64,000 bases of DNA from positions 1 through 64,000 of the forward strand of contig NZ_QKZO01000010.1 in the NCBI RefSeq assembly GCF_003254295.1, read 5' to 3'. The notes under the pieces are model-generated. The model was not told the DNA's origin. It searched no databases and saw only the letters and a list, made by a program, of their open reading frames with translations. Shown here one piece after another: positions 8,089 through 16,200 of the stretch. This DNA comes from Rhodobacter capsulatus (GTDB lineage Bacteria > Pseudomonadota > Alphaproteobacteria > Rhodobacterales > Rhodobacteraceae). The position numbers were made by a program, and so were the translations under genes. Position 1 is the first letter of the stretch. Each line of letters begins with the position of its first letter.

Positions 8089-8930
8089 TCCCCCTCCGAC
8101 GTTGCGCCGATCGCATCGACGCGGGTCTGCAGCGCAAGGCGGTCGAGCGTGTCGAAGGGCAGCGCGACAAAGGCGGTGATGCGGGCCCGCAGCGCGCCAT
8201 AGGTTTGCGCGAAGACCAGCGCCTTTTCCGCCTCGGTGCCCGTGGCCTTCACCGGATCGGGCAGGCCCCAATGGCCGGTGATCGGCTGGCCGGGCCAGGG
8301 CGGGCATTCCTCGGCCGCGGCACTGTCGCAGACGGTGAAGACGAAATCCATCTGCGGCGCGGCCGGGCCTTGGAATTCCGACAGATGCTTGGCGCGCAGG
8401 CCGGTGATGTCGTGGCCGTTGCGGGTCAGCACCTCGAGCACGAAGGGGTGGATCGCGGTTCCGGGCCTTGTGCCGGCGGAATGGGCGGTGAACCGCCCCT
8501 TGCCCAGATCGCGCAGAAGCGCCTCGGCAAAGATCGAGCGGGCGGAATTGCCCGAGCAGATGAAGAGCACTTTGAACGGCGTATCGGGCATGAGATGTGC
8601 CTTTTCATGAAGGGCTTTGGGCAGCAGATCCGGGCGGGCCCGGCCCAGATCGAGGGCGAGATAACCGATCAGGGCTTCGGTTTTGTGAAGATCGACGGCG
8701 TAGAACAGCGACCGCCCTTGCCGGGTGACCGTGACCAGCCCGCAGCCGGTCAGATCCGCCAGATGATGCGAGAGCGTGTTTGGCTTGACCCCCAGCGCCG
8801 CGGCGATCTCCGTCGGCCGCACGCCCTGCGGCGCAAAGCGCATGAGCAGCCGGAACACCGCCAGGCGGCCCGGGTGGCCAAGGCAGGCGAAGGCTGCGGC
8901 GGCCTTTGGGGTGGGGCAAATGTCTTTCAT
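8085..8930 (-). CDS. arsRC: Fused ArsR repressor and thioredoxin-type arsenate reductase
   Basis: A 281-residue fusion. Residues about 1-105 are an ArsR winged helix (recognition region [17 protein letters not shown] near 48-64) with no CxC site. Residues about 117-281 are a low-molecular-weight phosphatase-fold arsenate reductase. Its P-loop CSGNSARS holds nucleophile Cys125 and Arg131, and the resolving pair lies in [15 protein letters not shown] at Cys201 and Cys209. The three-cysteine relay matches the thioredoxin-coupled ArsC class. As first gene of the GAPDH-arsJ operon it could both repress the operon and reduce arsenate. Joining sensor and enzyme on one chain could let substrate binding influence repression, but that is inference. 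Confidence 0.9.
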   Translation of the reverse strand: MKDICPTPKAAAAFACLGHPGRLAVFRLLMRFAPQGVRPTEIAAALGVKPNTLSHHLADLTGCGLVTVTRQGRSLFYAVDLHKTEALIGYLALDLGRARPDLLPKALHEKAHLMPDTPFKVLFICSGNSARSIFAEALLRDLGKGRFTAHSAGTRPGTAIHPFVLEVLTRNGHDITGLRAKHLSEFQGPAAPQMDFVFTVCDSAAAEECPPWPGQPITGHWGLPDPVKATGTEAEKALVFAQTYGALRARITAFVALPFDTLDRLALQTRVDAIGATSEGE

Positions 8931-8931
8931 T

Positions 8932-8949
8932 CTTCCTGAATACAGGAAG
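8932..8949. promoter_or_regulatory. Candidate operator overlapping the arsRC ribosome-binding site
   Basis: CTTCCTG-AATA-CAGGAAG is a perfect 7-bp dyad ending one base before the arsRC start codon (8930). On the minus strand its proximal arm reads CAGGAAG, which is also the only Shine-Dalgarno-like sequence. It therefore combines a probable repressor site with the ribosome-binding site. It differs from the TGCG-N6-CGCA operators at 4.3 kb, in keeping with a different ArsR subtype. Confidence 0.5.
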
Positions 8950-9074
8950 TAATGACCCGGTCCAGTGAAGCTTTCATGACAGTCTGGCGACAGGCGCCGC
9001 CGGACTGTTCAGATTGCGCCCGTTGGGGGCCAAGGGCGTTCATGCGGCCTTGCAGGCGCAAGCCGGAGACCGCG

Positions 9075-10928
9075 TCACAGCGCGGCCCGCCCGGCCAGCA
9101 GCGCGGCTTCGAAACGGCGGGTGAAATCCTCGGCATCGCCGAGCGTGCGCTCCCAGGCGCCGGTCGCCAGATGCGCCTTGAGCGCCCCGAGCCGCGCCGG
9201 ATCGGTGCCGATCGCCACCGCCAGATCCTCATAGCCCGCCAGATCCGCGGCGATGCAGTCGGGCAGGCCGATCGCGGTGAGCAGGCTCGCCCCCATCCGT
9301 GCGGCAAAGGCCCGGCCGCGGGTGGTGATCAGCGGCAGCCCCATGCGCAACGCATCCGAGGCGATCGTGCCCGCGTTGTAAGGCGTGGTGTCGAGGAACA
9401 GATCGGCCAGCGCCAGCCGGGCGCGGTAGCGTGCCGGATCGGTGCGGGCGGCAAAGATCAGCCGCTCGGGCGCCAGCCCCGCCGCGGCCCAGCGCGCCGT
9501 CAGCGCCGCGCGCGACTGCGGATTGTCGTCGATGATCCAGAGCACCGAACCGGGCACCCGGGCGACGATGCGGCCCCAGGCCCCCCAGACCGCCTCGGTC
9601 AGCTTGTAGTGATGCGAGACGCAGGTGAAGACGATGGCGTCCTCGGGCAGGCCCTCTTCGGCGCGGGTGACGGCGGGCAGCTCGGGCACGACGCCGTCAT
9701 TGGCCTGATAGCAGCCCGCGATCCGCAGCGGGCGGGGGCTGTAATCGGCCTCGGCCCCGGGCGGCACGGTGACCGCGTCGCACAGCAGATAATCGAGTTC
9801 GGGCAGCGGCACCGGGCCGATATAGCCCAGATAGGTCACCTGCATCGGCGCCGGTTTCGCCCGCAAGATCGCCGGGCGCGCGCCCTTGGTCAGCCCGTTC
9901 AGATCGATCAGGATGTCGATTTCATCGGCGCGGATGCGCGCGGCGGCCGCCTCGTCGGTCATCTCCTGGATCGGCACGTGATGATCGAGCGCCGCCAGCA
10001 CCCGGGCGCGCACGTCGCTGCCGTCGTCGCGGGTGGCGTCATAGCCCCAGATCTCGAAACGCGCGCGGTCATGGCGTTCCAGAAGCTCGGCGATCAGATA
10101 GCTCATCGCATGGCGGCAGAAATCCGAAGACAGATAGCCGATGCGCAGCCGGTCATGGCCATAGCCGCCCGCGGGCGCCAGAAGCTGCGGCGCCGCGGGG
10201 ATCTTGCGACCGATCCAGCTGGCGCAGATTTCGGCCTGGCGCGCCGGATCATCGACCAGCGCCAGCGCGGCGAGAGGGCCCGCATGGAGCGCCGCCATCG
10301 CCTCGGACAGGCCGGGCACGGCCAGTTCGGTCACCGGCCAGGCGGTGGTGCGCTGGCGGTTGTGCACCAGATGCTGGATCACGTCGGGCTGGTCGGGCGC
10401 GATCAAGAGCGCCGCCCGCGCCTCCTCGATCGCCTCGCCCAGACGGCCGCGATCTTCGAGCAGCCGCGCCATCTGGATGTGGATCTGCCGCCGCGCCTCG
10501 GCCGGGGGCAGGATCTCGCGCCAGACGCTCAGCGCCGCGTCGGGGGCGCCCGCCGCCTCGAAGGCCAGCCCGCGGCCAAGCCCCGCCTGCCACAGCCCGG
10601 GCCGCAGCCTTTGCGCCGTCTCAAGCGCCGCCGTCGCCTCGGCATGTTTGCCGATCCGCTGCAGCGCGACGCCCAGATTGTACCAGGCCGCCGCCGAGTC
10701 CCCCTTCTGGCCATGCTGCAAAAGCCAGGCGCGGTAAAGCGCCACCCCCTGCGCCGGGGCCACGGCCTCGCCGATGCTGACCAGCCCCTCGATCCCGAGG
10801 GCCGCCACCGCCCGCGCCAGATGCGGCGCCAGATCGCCCTGGGCCGTGAAGCCGCCGGGCTGGTGCAGCGCCGCGGCGATCGTCTGGGTGTCGCCGGGCA
10901 GGGGCAGGAACGGAACGACGGATGGCAA
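9075..10928 (-). CDS. SPINDLY/O-GlcNAc-transferase-like (GT41) glycosyltransferase with TPR region
   Basis: About 617 residues. The N-terminal third has helical TPR-like segments (YNLGVALQRIGKHAEATAALETA and following). From about residue 270 the C-terminal region matches the SPINDLY/OGT type of GT41: LRIGYLSSDFCRHAMSYLIAEL, DILIDLNGLTKGARPAILR, PMQVTYLGYIGPVPLPELDY, and FLDTTPYNAGTIASDALRMGLPLIT. Such enzymes add single sugars to Ser/Thr (or Asn for HMW1C types) of proteins in the cytoplasm. The start is taken as TTG at 10928 because an AGGAG lies 7 bases upstream of it; no ATG fits. It is divergent from the Ser/Thr-rich octapeptide-repeat gene, which is the obvious candidate substrate, though this is inferred from position only. 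Confidence 0.85.
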   Translation of the reverse strand: MPSVVPFLPLPGDTQTIAAALHQPGGFTAQGDLAPHLARAVAALGIEGLVSIGEAVAPAQGVALYRAWLLQHGQKGDSAAAWYNLGVALQRIGKHAEATAALETAQRLRPGLWQAGLGRGLAFEAAGAPDAALSVWREILPPAEARRQIHIQMARLLEDRGRLGEAIEEARAALLIAPDQPDVIQHLVHNRQRTTAWPVTELAVPGLSEAMAALHAGPLAALALVDDPARQAEICASWIGRKIPAAPQLLAPAGGYGHDRLRIGYLSSDFCRHAMSYLIAELLERHDRARFEIWGYDATRDDGSDVRARVLAALDHHVPIQEMTDEAAAARIRADEIDILIDLNGLTKGARPAILRAKPAPMQVTYLGYIGPVPLPELDYLLCDAVTVPPGAEADYSPRPLRIAGCYQANDGVVPELPAVTRAEEGLPEDAIVFTCVSHHYKLTEAVWGAWGRIVARVPGSVLWIIDDNPQSRAALTARWAAAGLAPERLIFAARTDPARYRARLALADLFLDTTPYNAGTIASDALRMGLPLITTRGRAFAARMGASLLTAIGLPDCIAADLAGYEDLAVAIGTDPARLGALKAHLATGAWERTLGDAEDFTRRFEAALLAGRAAL

Positions 10929-11205
10929 GGGCAAACTCCTTCTGGATGCCGACCTTCGCAGAGGTCTCGGCCCGAGCCTCGCATCGCAAGGTAAATCCGC
11001 GGTAAACAACCGGGCTTTTCCCGCGGTTGAATTGAATGCGACCTAATTTTTCAAGGCCGCGCGGGCTGCGAAGGGGCGGATTTAACCGCTCCGTAACGGC
11101 TTGCGCGCAAGGTCCGGTGACATGCGTGGCCGAGAACCGGCCGATGCCCGTCGGGGGGAATTCCCGATGGTGCAGATTGTTGATCCTTCAACCCGGGAAC
11201 GTACC

Positions 11206-13977
11206 ATGACTGCCATTTCTCTTATGACGACGGCCCAGATCGCGGCGCTGGAGACCTCCGCGATCGCGGCGCTGACGACGGCCGATGTCGCCTCGATGAC
11301 TTCCGCGCAGCTCGGCGCGCTGACCAGCGATCAGCTGCCGGTGCTCGGCACCGCCAATCTGCGCGTGCTGACCTCGGCGCAGCTGGCCGGGCTGACCGCG
11401 ACCCAGGTCCCGACGCTGCTTGACACCCAGGTCGCGGTGCTGACCACCGCGGGCATCAAGGGGCTCAGTGCGGCGGCGATCGGCGCGCTCGGCTCGGATC
11501 AGGCGGCGGTGCTCTCCTCGACCCAGCTGGCCGCGCTGACCACGACGCAGCTGCCCAACCTCACCACGACCGCCCTTGCCGGGCTGACGGCCACCGGCCT
11601 GCGCGGCCTCTCCTCGGCGCAGATCACCGCGCTGAGCAGCGCCGCCGCTGCCGCGCTGACCGCCGAGCAGATCGCCGGTCTCACCACCTCGGCGGTCAAG
11701 GGTCTTGAGGCGGCCGAAATCGCCGCTTTCACCTCGGCGCAGCTGGCGGGTTTCACCACCGCGCAGATCGCGGCGCTGGGCTCGGCCCAGCTTGACGATC
11801 TGACCACCACCCAGGCGCCGCTTCTGAGCACCGCGCAAGTGGCCGCGCTGAACGCCACGGCGGTTGCCGGGCTGACGTCGAGCTTCATCGGCGCGCTGGA
11901 TGGCGCCCGCGTCGCGGCGCTCTCGTCGAAACAGCTCGCCGCGCTGACCACGGCGCAGATCGACGACATCACCACCACCGCGATCACCAGCCTGACCACC
12001 GCGGCGGTGAAGGGTCTTGGCTCGGCCCAGGTGAGCGCGCTGACCAACGCCCAGGTCGGCCAGCTGACCACAGCGCAGATCGCCAACATGAGCGCCGCCG
12101 CCGTCAAGGGCCTGTCCTCGGCGGATCTGAACACCAACATGAGTTCGACCCAGGTCGCGGCGATGACCACGGCGCAACTGGCCGCGCTGTCTTCGGCGCA
12201 GCTCGCGGGCGTCAGCACCGCCACCGTCGCCGGTCTGAGCTCGACGCAGATCGGCGCGCTCAGCGCCACCGGCGTCGTCGGGGTGACCACCGCGACCGTC
12301 GCCGCCCTGACCACGGCGCAGGTCAAGGGCCTGAATGCCAAGCAACTTGCCGTCATGACCTCGGGTCAGATCGCGGCGATCGGGACGGCGGCGATCGACG
12401 ATCTGAGCACGGCGGCGATCAAGGGCCTCGGCTCGATGCAGGTCGATGCGATGACCACGACCCAGCTTGGCCAGCTGACCACGGCGCAGATCGCGCAGAT
12501 CTCGACCGCGGCGATCAAGGGGCTTGCGGCAGCCGACATCACGGCGCTCAGCGGCACGCAGATCGGCGGGCTGAGCTCGGCGCAGATCGCGGTGATGACC
12601 ACCGCGCAGGTGGCCGGGATCGAAAGCGCCGATATCGCCAGCCTGAGCACCGTTGCGGTGAAGGGCCTGACCTCGGCGCAGATCGCGGCGCTGTCCGATG
12701 CCCAGGCGGGGGCGCTGACCTCCACCCAGATCGGCCTGCTCTCGACCTCGGCGGTCAAGGGGCTGAGCACGGACGACATGGCGGGGCTGACGACGGCCGA
12801 GGCGCAGGCGCTGACTTCGGCGCAGATCGGGGCGCTCAGCTCGTCGCAGATCCGGGCCATGACCACGGCGCAGATCGCCGCGCTGGGCACCGCGCAGGTC
12901 AAGGGCTTCACCGCCGGCAACATCGCCGGCTTCGAGACCGCCGACATCGTGGCGCTGACCACCGCCCAGGCTGCGGCGCTGAGCTCGGCCCAGCTCGGCG
13001 CGCTCAGCACCTCGCTGCTGGCGGCGATGGAAACCGCCGATTTCGCCAAGCTTTCGACCGCGGCCGTCAAGGGCCTGACCTCGGCGCAGATCACCGCGCT
13101 GACCACGGCGCAGGCGGCGGCGCTCGGCACCGACCAGATCGCCCAGATCACCACGGCGGCGATCAAGGGGCTCGAGACCGCCGATCTCGCCGCGCTGGCC
13201 GACGCCACGCTGGCGAAGATGACGACGGCGCAGATCGGGGCATTGTCCTCGGCGCAGCTCGCCGGTCTGACCACGGCGCAGATCAACGGCGTGCTCGGCA
13301 CGGCGCAGGTCAAGGCGCTGGGGGCGGCGGCTCTGGCCGGGCTTGGCACCGATGACATCGTGGCGCTGACCACGGCGCAGGCGGCGGTGCTGACCTCGGC
13401 GCAGGTGGCGGCGCTCGGCACGGGGCAGATCGCGGCGCTCGAGACGGCCGATTTCGCCAAGCTTGCGACGGCGTCGGTGAAGGCGCTGAGCTCGACCCAG
13501 ATCGCGGCGCTGAGCACGGCGCAGATCGATGCCCTGACGACGGCGCAGGCGAAGGCGCTGACGGCGACGCAGATTGCGGCGATGTCGACCGCGCAGATCG
13601 GGGCGCTCGAAAGCCAGGATTTCGGCGCGCTGACCTCCACCGCGGTGAAGGCGCTGAGCACGGTTCAACTGGCGGCGCTGACCTCGGAACAGGGGGCGGG
13701 CTTCACCACGGCGCAGATCGCCAGCCTGACGACCGCGCAGATCGGGGCGATGTCCGTTGCCGCGCTCAATGAGCTGACCGTGGGCGCCGTTGCGGCGCTG
13801 GGCACGAAGCAGGTGATGGCTCTGACCACCGCCCAGCTCTCCGGCCTTGACGCCGGGATGCTTGGCGCGATGGAAACGGCGGATCTCGCGGCGCTGACCT
13901 CGACCCAGACGGCCGCCTTCAGCGCGACCCAGCTTGGCTATCTGACCGACGAACAGCGCTCGGCGCTGCTGCTCTGA
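11206..13977 (+). CDS. Giant octapeptide-repeat (L-T/S-T/S-A-Q-I-x-A/G) secreted-type protein
   Basis: The protein is about 923 residues and almost wholly made of about 114 tandem octads with consensus L-[TS]-[TS]-A-Q-[ILV]-x-[AG]. The register breaks by one residue only near octads 39 and 87. About every 4-7 octads a unit ends VKG or IKG, giving a higher-order pattern. There are no cysteines, no signal peptide and very few charged residues. The C-terminus ends RSALLL, compatible with an uncleaved type I secretion signal. The start is chosen at ATG 11206, where the repeats begin; ATG 11167 with a stronger GGGGGGA upstream would add 13 residues. An ABC/HlyD exporter, methyltransferase and GT41 enzyme surround it. 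I infer a secreted, possibly O-glycosylated surface or matrix protein. Confidence 0.85.
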   Translation: MTAISLMTTAQIAALETSAIAALTTADVASMTSAQLGALTSDQLPVLGTANLRVLTSAQLAGLTATQVPTLLDTQVAVLTTAGIKGLSAAAIGALGSDQAAVLSSTQLAALTTTQLPNLTTTALAGLTATGLRGLSSAQITALSSAAAAALTAEQIAGLTTSAVKGLEAAEIAAFTSAQLAGFTTAQIAALGSAQLDDLTTTQAPLLSTAQVAALNATAVAGLTSSFIGALDGARVAALSSKQLAALTTAQIDDITTTAITSLTTAAVKGLGSAQVSALTNAQVGQLTTAQIANMSAAAVKGLSSADLNTNMSSTQVAAMTTAQLAALSSAQLAGVSTATVAGLSSTQIGALSATGVVGVTTATVAALTTAQVKGLNAKQLAVMTSGQIAAIGTAAIDDLSTAAIKGLGSMQVDAMTTTQLGQLTTAQIAQISTAAIKGLAAADITALSGTQIGGLSSAQIAVMTTAQVAGIESADIASLSTVAVKGLTSAQIAALSDAQAGALTSTQIGLLSTSAVKGLSTDDMAGLTTAEAQALTSAQIGALSSSQIRAMTTAQIAALGTAQVKGFTAGNIAGFETADIVALTTAQAAALSSAQLGALSTSLLAAMETADFAKLSTAAVKGLTSAQITALTTAQAAALGTDQIAQITTAAIKGLETADLAALADATLAKMTTAQIGALSSAQLAGLTTAQINGVLGTAQVKALGAAALAGLGTDDIVALTTAQAAVLTSAQVAALGTGQIAALETADFAKLATASVKALSSTQIAALSTAQIDALTTAQAKALTATQIAAMSTAQIGALESQDFGALTSTAVKALSTVQLAALTSEQGAGFTTAQIASLTTAQIGAMSVAALNELTVGAVAALGTKQVMALTTAQLSGLDAGMLGAMETADLAALTSTQTAAFSATQLGYLTDEQRSALLL

Positions 13978-13993
13978 TCCGATCCGACAACGG

Positions 13994-14056
13994 CCGCTTC
14001 CGCTTCGGCGGAGGCGGTCTTCCCGATCCGGGGCTTCCGTCTGGAAGCCCCGTTTT
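13994..14056 (+). terminator. Tandem hairpin terminator after the octad-repeat gene
   Basis: Two strong hairpins follow the stop codon. The first is a 10-bp stem CCGCTTCCGC/GCGGAGGCGG closed by a TTCG tetraloop (13994-14017). The second is GGGGCTTCC-GTCT-GGAAGCCCC followed by GTTTT (14030-14056), a classic rho-independent terminator. Confidence 0.8.
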
Positions 14057-14160
14057 CATGTCCGGCCCCGACCGGCGGCCCCGACCGGCGGCGCCTCGAT
14101 GCCCTCCGGGGCGGCACTTCGGGGCGGCGGGAGCGGGCAGGCGCATCACGATGCAGAAGA

Positions 14161-14189
14161 AGGCCCGGATCAGATGATCCGGGCCTTTC
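14161..14189. terminator. Bidirectional hairpin between octad gene and methyltransferase gene
   Basis: A 12-bp stem AGGCCCGGATCA/TGATCCGGGCCT with a 2-base gap (14161-14186) is followed by TTT on the plus strand. It is preceded by AAGA, giving U-rich RNA on the minus strand. It lies about 40 bases beyond the minus-strand methyltransferase stop, so it probably ends that operon and backs up the upstream plus-strand terminator. Confidence 0.65.
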
Positions 14190-14225
14190 GCGGTCCTGTG
14201 CTTCATCTTGTCGGCGCCGGGCCGG

Positions 14226-14834
14226 TCAGGCCGCGGCAAGCCGGGTGCCGACCCCCCAAAGCGCGAAGCGGCCGTCGCGTTCGACGGTCACGCCCGCGAA
14301 ACCGGCGCGGGTCAGGTGCTCCTTCAGCGACTTGGCGGTGAAGCCGGTGCGATGGCCCATGAAGATGTTGCCTTCGGCCAGCGCGGGGCGGTAGCCGTAA
14401 AGGATGTCGAGCGGCGAGATCGGCCCGAGGCTCGACATGTAGGCGGGCTCTTCGAGCTGCCCCTCGGCCACCAGCGTTGCGACCTGCTGCAGATCGGGCA
14501 TCGTCACCAGCACGAAGCCGCCCGGTTTCAGCACCCGGATGAACTCGGCCAGCGCCACCGGAACCTCGTGCGGCGCCAGATGCTCGAGGTTGTGCGACGA
14601 CCAGACCGCATCGACGCTGGCATCGGCGACGGCCGACATGTCGGTCAGGCTGGCGACGATATCGGGGGCGACGTCGGGATCGATGTCAAGCCGCAGCTCG
14701 CGCCAGTCGGAAAGCGGGAAATACGCCTCGGGCAGTTTCGCCGGATGGGCAAGACCGCAGCCGACATGCAGCACGGTCCGGGTTTCGGTCATCGGCACCG
14801 CATCGGCGGTTTCGATCGGGGTGGCGTCGGTCAT
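14226..14834 (-). CDS. SAM-dependent methyltransferase, class I
   Basis: A 202-residue protein. Motif I is VLHVGCGLAHPAKLP, with an acidic strand-2 segment ELRLDIDPDVAPDIV. Motif post-I includes VDAVWSSHNLEHL, then FIRVLKPGGFVLVTMPD. This is the Methyltransf_11-like architecture seen for small cytoplasmic methyltransferases acting on sugars, lipids or proteins. The start is the ATG at 14834, preceded by AAGGAG at 6 bases; an upstream ATG lacks a ribosome-binding site. It is the third gene after the T1SS ABC and adaptor genes (49 bases downstream of the latter). It may modify the exported octad protein or its glycan. The substrate is unknown. Confidence 0.8.
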   Translation of the reverse strand: MTDATPIETADAVPMTETRTVLHVGCGLAHPAKLPEAYFPLSDWRELRLDIDPDVAPDIVASLTDMSAVADASVDAVWSSHNLEHLAPHEVPVALAEFIRVLKPGGFVLVTMPDLQQVATLVAEGQLEEPAYMSSLGPISPLDILYGYRPALAEGNIFMGHRTGFTAKSLKEHLTRAGFAGVTVERDGRFALWGVGTRLAAA

Positions 14835-14883
14835 GGGATTCTCCTTCATGGGCGATCTGAAAAAACGGGGGCGGTCATGGCGA

Positions 14884-16200
14884 TCACGGATCGCGCAGCG
14901 CTTCGGCCAATCCGCGCAGGATCGGTTCGAAGAACGTGGACAGGACAGAGCGGGTGCCGGTGTGGATTTCGGCCGAAAGCGTCATGCCGGGCAGAAGCGT
15001 CGCCGCGGGCGGCAGGTTGTCCAGCACCGCGGCGGGATCAAGCGCGACATGGGCGGGATGTTGCGCCTCCGAGGCGCCCTGGGCGCGGTAGCTGGCATGG
15101 CCGACCTCAGTCAGGGAGCCGGTCAGCTGGCCGTGTTCGCGCCAGGGAAAGGCGTCGATCTTGATCGAGACCGGATCGCCCGCCACGACCCGCCCGGCAT
15201 CGGTCGAGCGCAGCCCGATCTCGGCCAGAAGCGGCACATCGGTCGGCACCAGAACCACCACCGGATTGCCCGCCGGGATCAGGCTGCCGACGCCGCCTTC
15301 GGCGACGCGCAGCACCACACCCGGGCGCGGCGCGACCAGATCGGCCATTTCCCGCAGCGCGCGGGCCTTGGCGATCTGCTCCTCGACCACCTGCAGCCGC
15401 GGCTGCGCCTCGGCGAGCTGTTCGCTGGCGGAGCGTTTCAGGCTGGTCAGGAACATCCGATGTTCGGCGATGGCGCGGTCGCGACGGTCGCGCAATTCGG
15501 CCAGGCGGCTTTCATGGGCGCGCTGGTCGGCCTCGGCGCGCAGCCGCATCAGCCGCGCATCGAGCACCGCGAGCTGCGAGCCGCTTTGCCGTTCGGCCAG
15601 GGTGTTGCGCATCGCCTCGACCTCGCGCAGGATCGAGAGCTGCTCGCGCAGCCCCGCGCCATCGCCGGTCTCGGCTTCGATCAGGGCCTCGGCCGAGGCG
15701 ATTTCGGCCTGCAGCGCCTCGGCTTTCGTGCGGCTTTCCAGCCGCCGCTCGGTCAGCACATCGGCTTCCGCGGCCAGCGCCGGGCCGGTTTCGGCCAGCA
15801 CGCCGCCCTCAAGTTCCGCGGTCAGCCGCGCGATCCGGGCCGAAAGCGCATCGCGCTCGGCCTCAAGCGCGGCCAGATCGGCCTCGGGCTGGGTCGGATC
15901 GAGCCGCGCCAGCAGCTGACCCGCCACCACCACATCGCCCGGACGCACCAGGAGCGCGTCAAGCCGGGTGCTGGCGGCGGGGCGCAGCATCAAGGGCGGC
16001 TCGGCGGCGGCCAGCTGGCCGGGCGCCGTCACCACGACATCGACGCGCAAGATCGCGGCAAGCCCGATCAGCCCCGCCAGCAGCGCCGCCGCCAGAAACG
16101 GCCAGAGCCGCAGCAGCACCGGCACCGGCTCGACCTGCACCCGGTCGAGATCGTCCTGAAAGGCAATGGCCTCGCGGTCGATGGAGCCAAGCTGGATCAT
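14884..16200 (-). CDS. HlyD-family periplasmic adaptor of a type I secretion system
   Basis: A 438-residue membrane-fusion protein. A single N-terminal transmembrane helix (about residues 30-50, WPFLAAALLAGLIGLAAIL) follows a short cytoplasmic start. A lipoyl-like half (TAPGQLAAAEPPLML) and a long alanine/glutamate/arginine-rich coiled coil (about 110-290) come next, then the second lipoyl half (LVAPRPGVVLRVAEGGVGSLIPAG) and a beta-barrel domain. The start at 16200 overlaps the ABC gene stop (ATGA). It should link the ABC exporter to an outer-membrane TolC-like channel, which is not encoded in this window. Confidence 0.9.
   Translation of the reverse strand: MIQLGSIDREAIAFQDDLDRVQVEPVPVLLRLWPFLAAALLAGLIGLAAILRVDVVVTAPGQLAAAEPPLMLRPAASTRLDALLVRPGDVVVAGQLLARLDPTQPEADLAALEAERDALSARIARLTAELEGGVLAETGPALAAEADVLTERRLESRTKAEALQAEIASAEALIEAETGDGAGLREQLSILREVEAMRNTLAERQSGSQLAVLDARLMRLRAEADQRAHESRLAELRDRRDRAIAEHRMFLTSLKRSASEQLAEAQPRLQVVEEQIAKARALREMADLVAPRPGVVLRVAEGGVGSLIPAGNPVVVLVPTDVPLLAEIGLRSTDAGRVVAGDPVSIKIDAFPWREHGQLTGSLTEVGHASYRAQGASEAQHPAHVALDPAAVLDNLPPAATLLPGMTLSAEIHTGTRSVLSTFFEPILRGLAEALRDP

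Noticed and set aside
11188-13668. An 826-codon open frame antisense to the octad-repeat gene
   Set aside because: It is the mirror of a low-complexity GC-rich repeat; its translation is Arg/Gly/Gln-rich with no domain or ribosome-binding site.
11206-13977. Possible CRISPR array because of dense short repeats
   Set aside because: The repeats are 24-base coding units with codon-level variation, no unique spacers, and a continuous reading frame.
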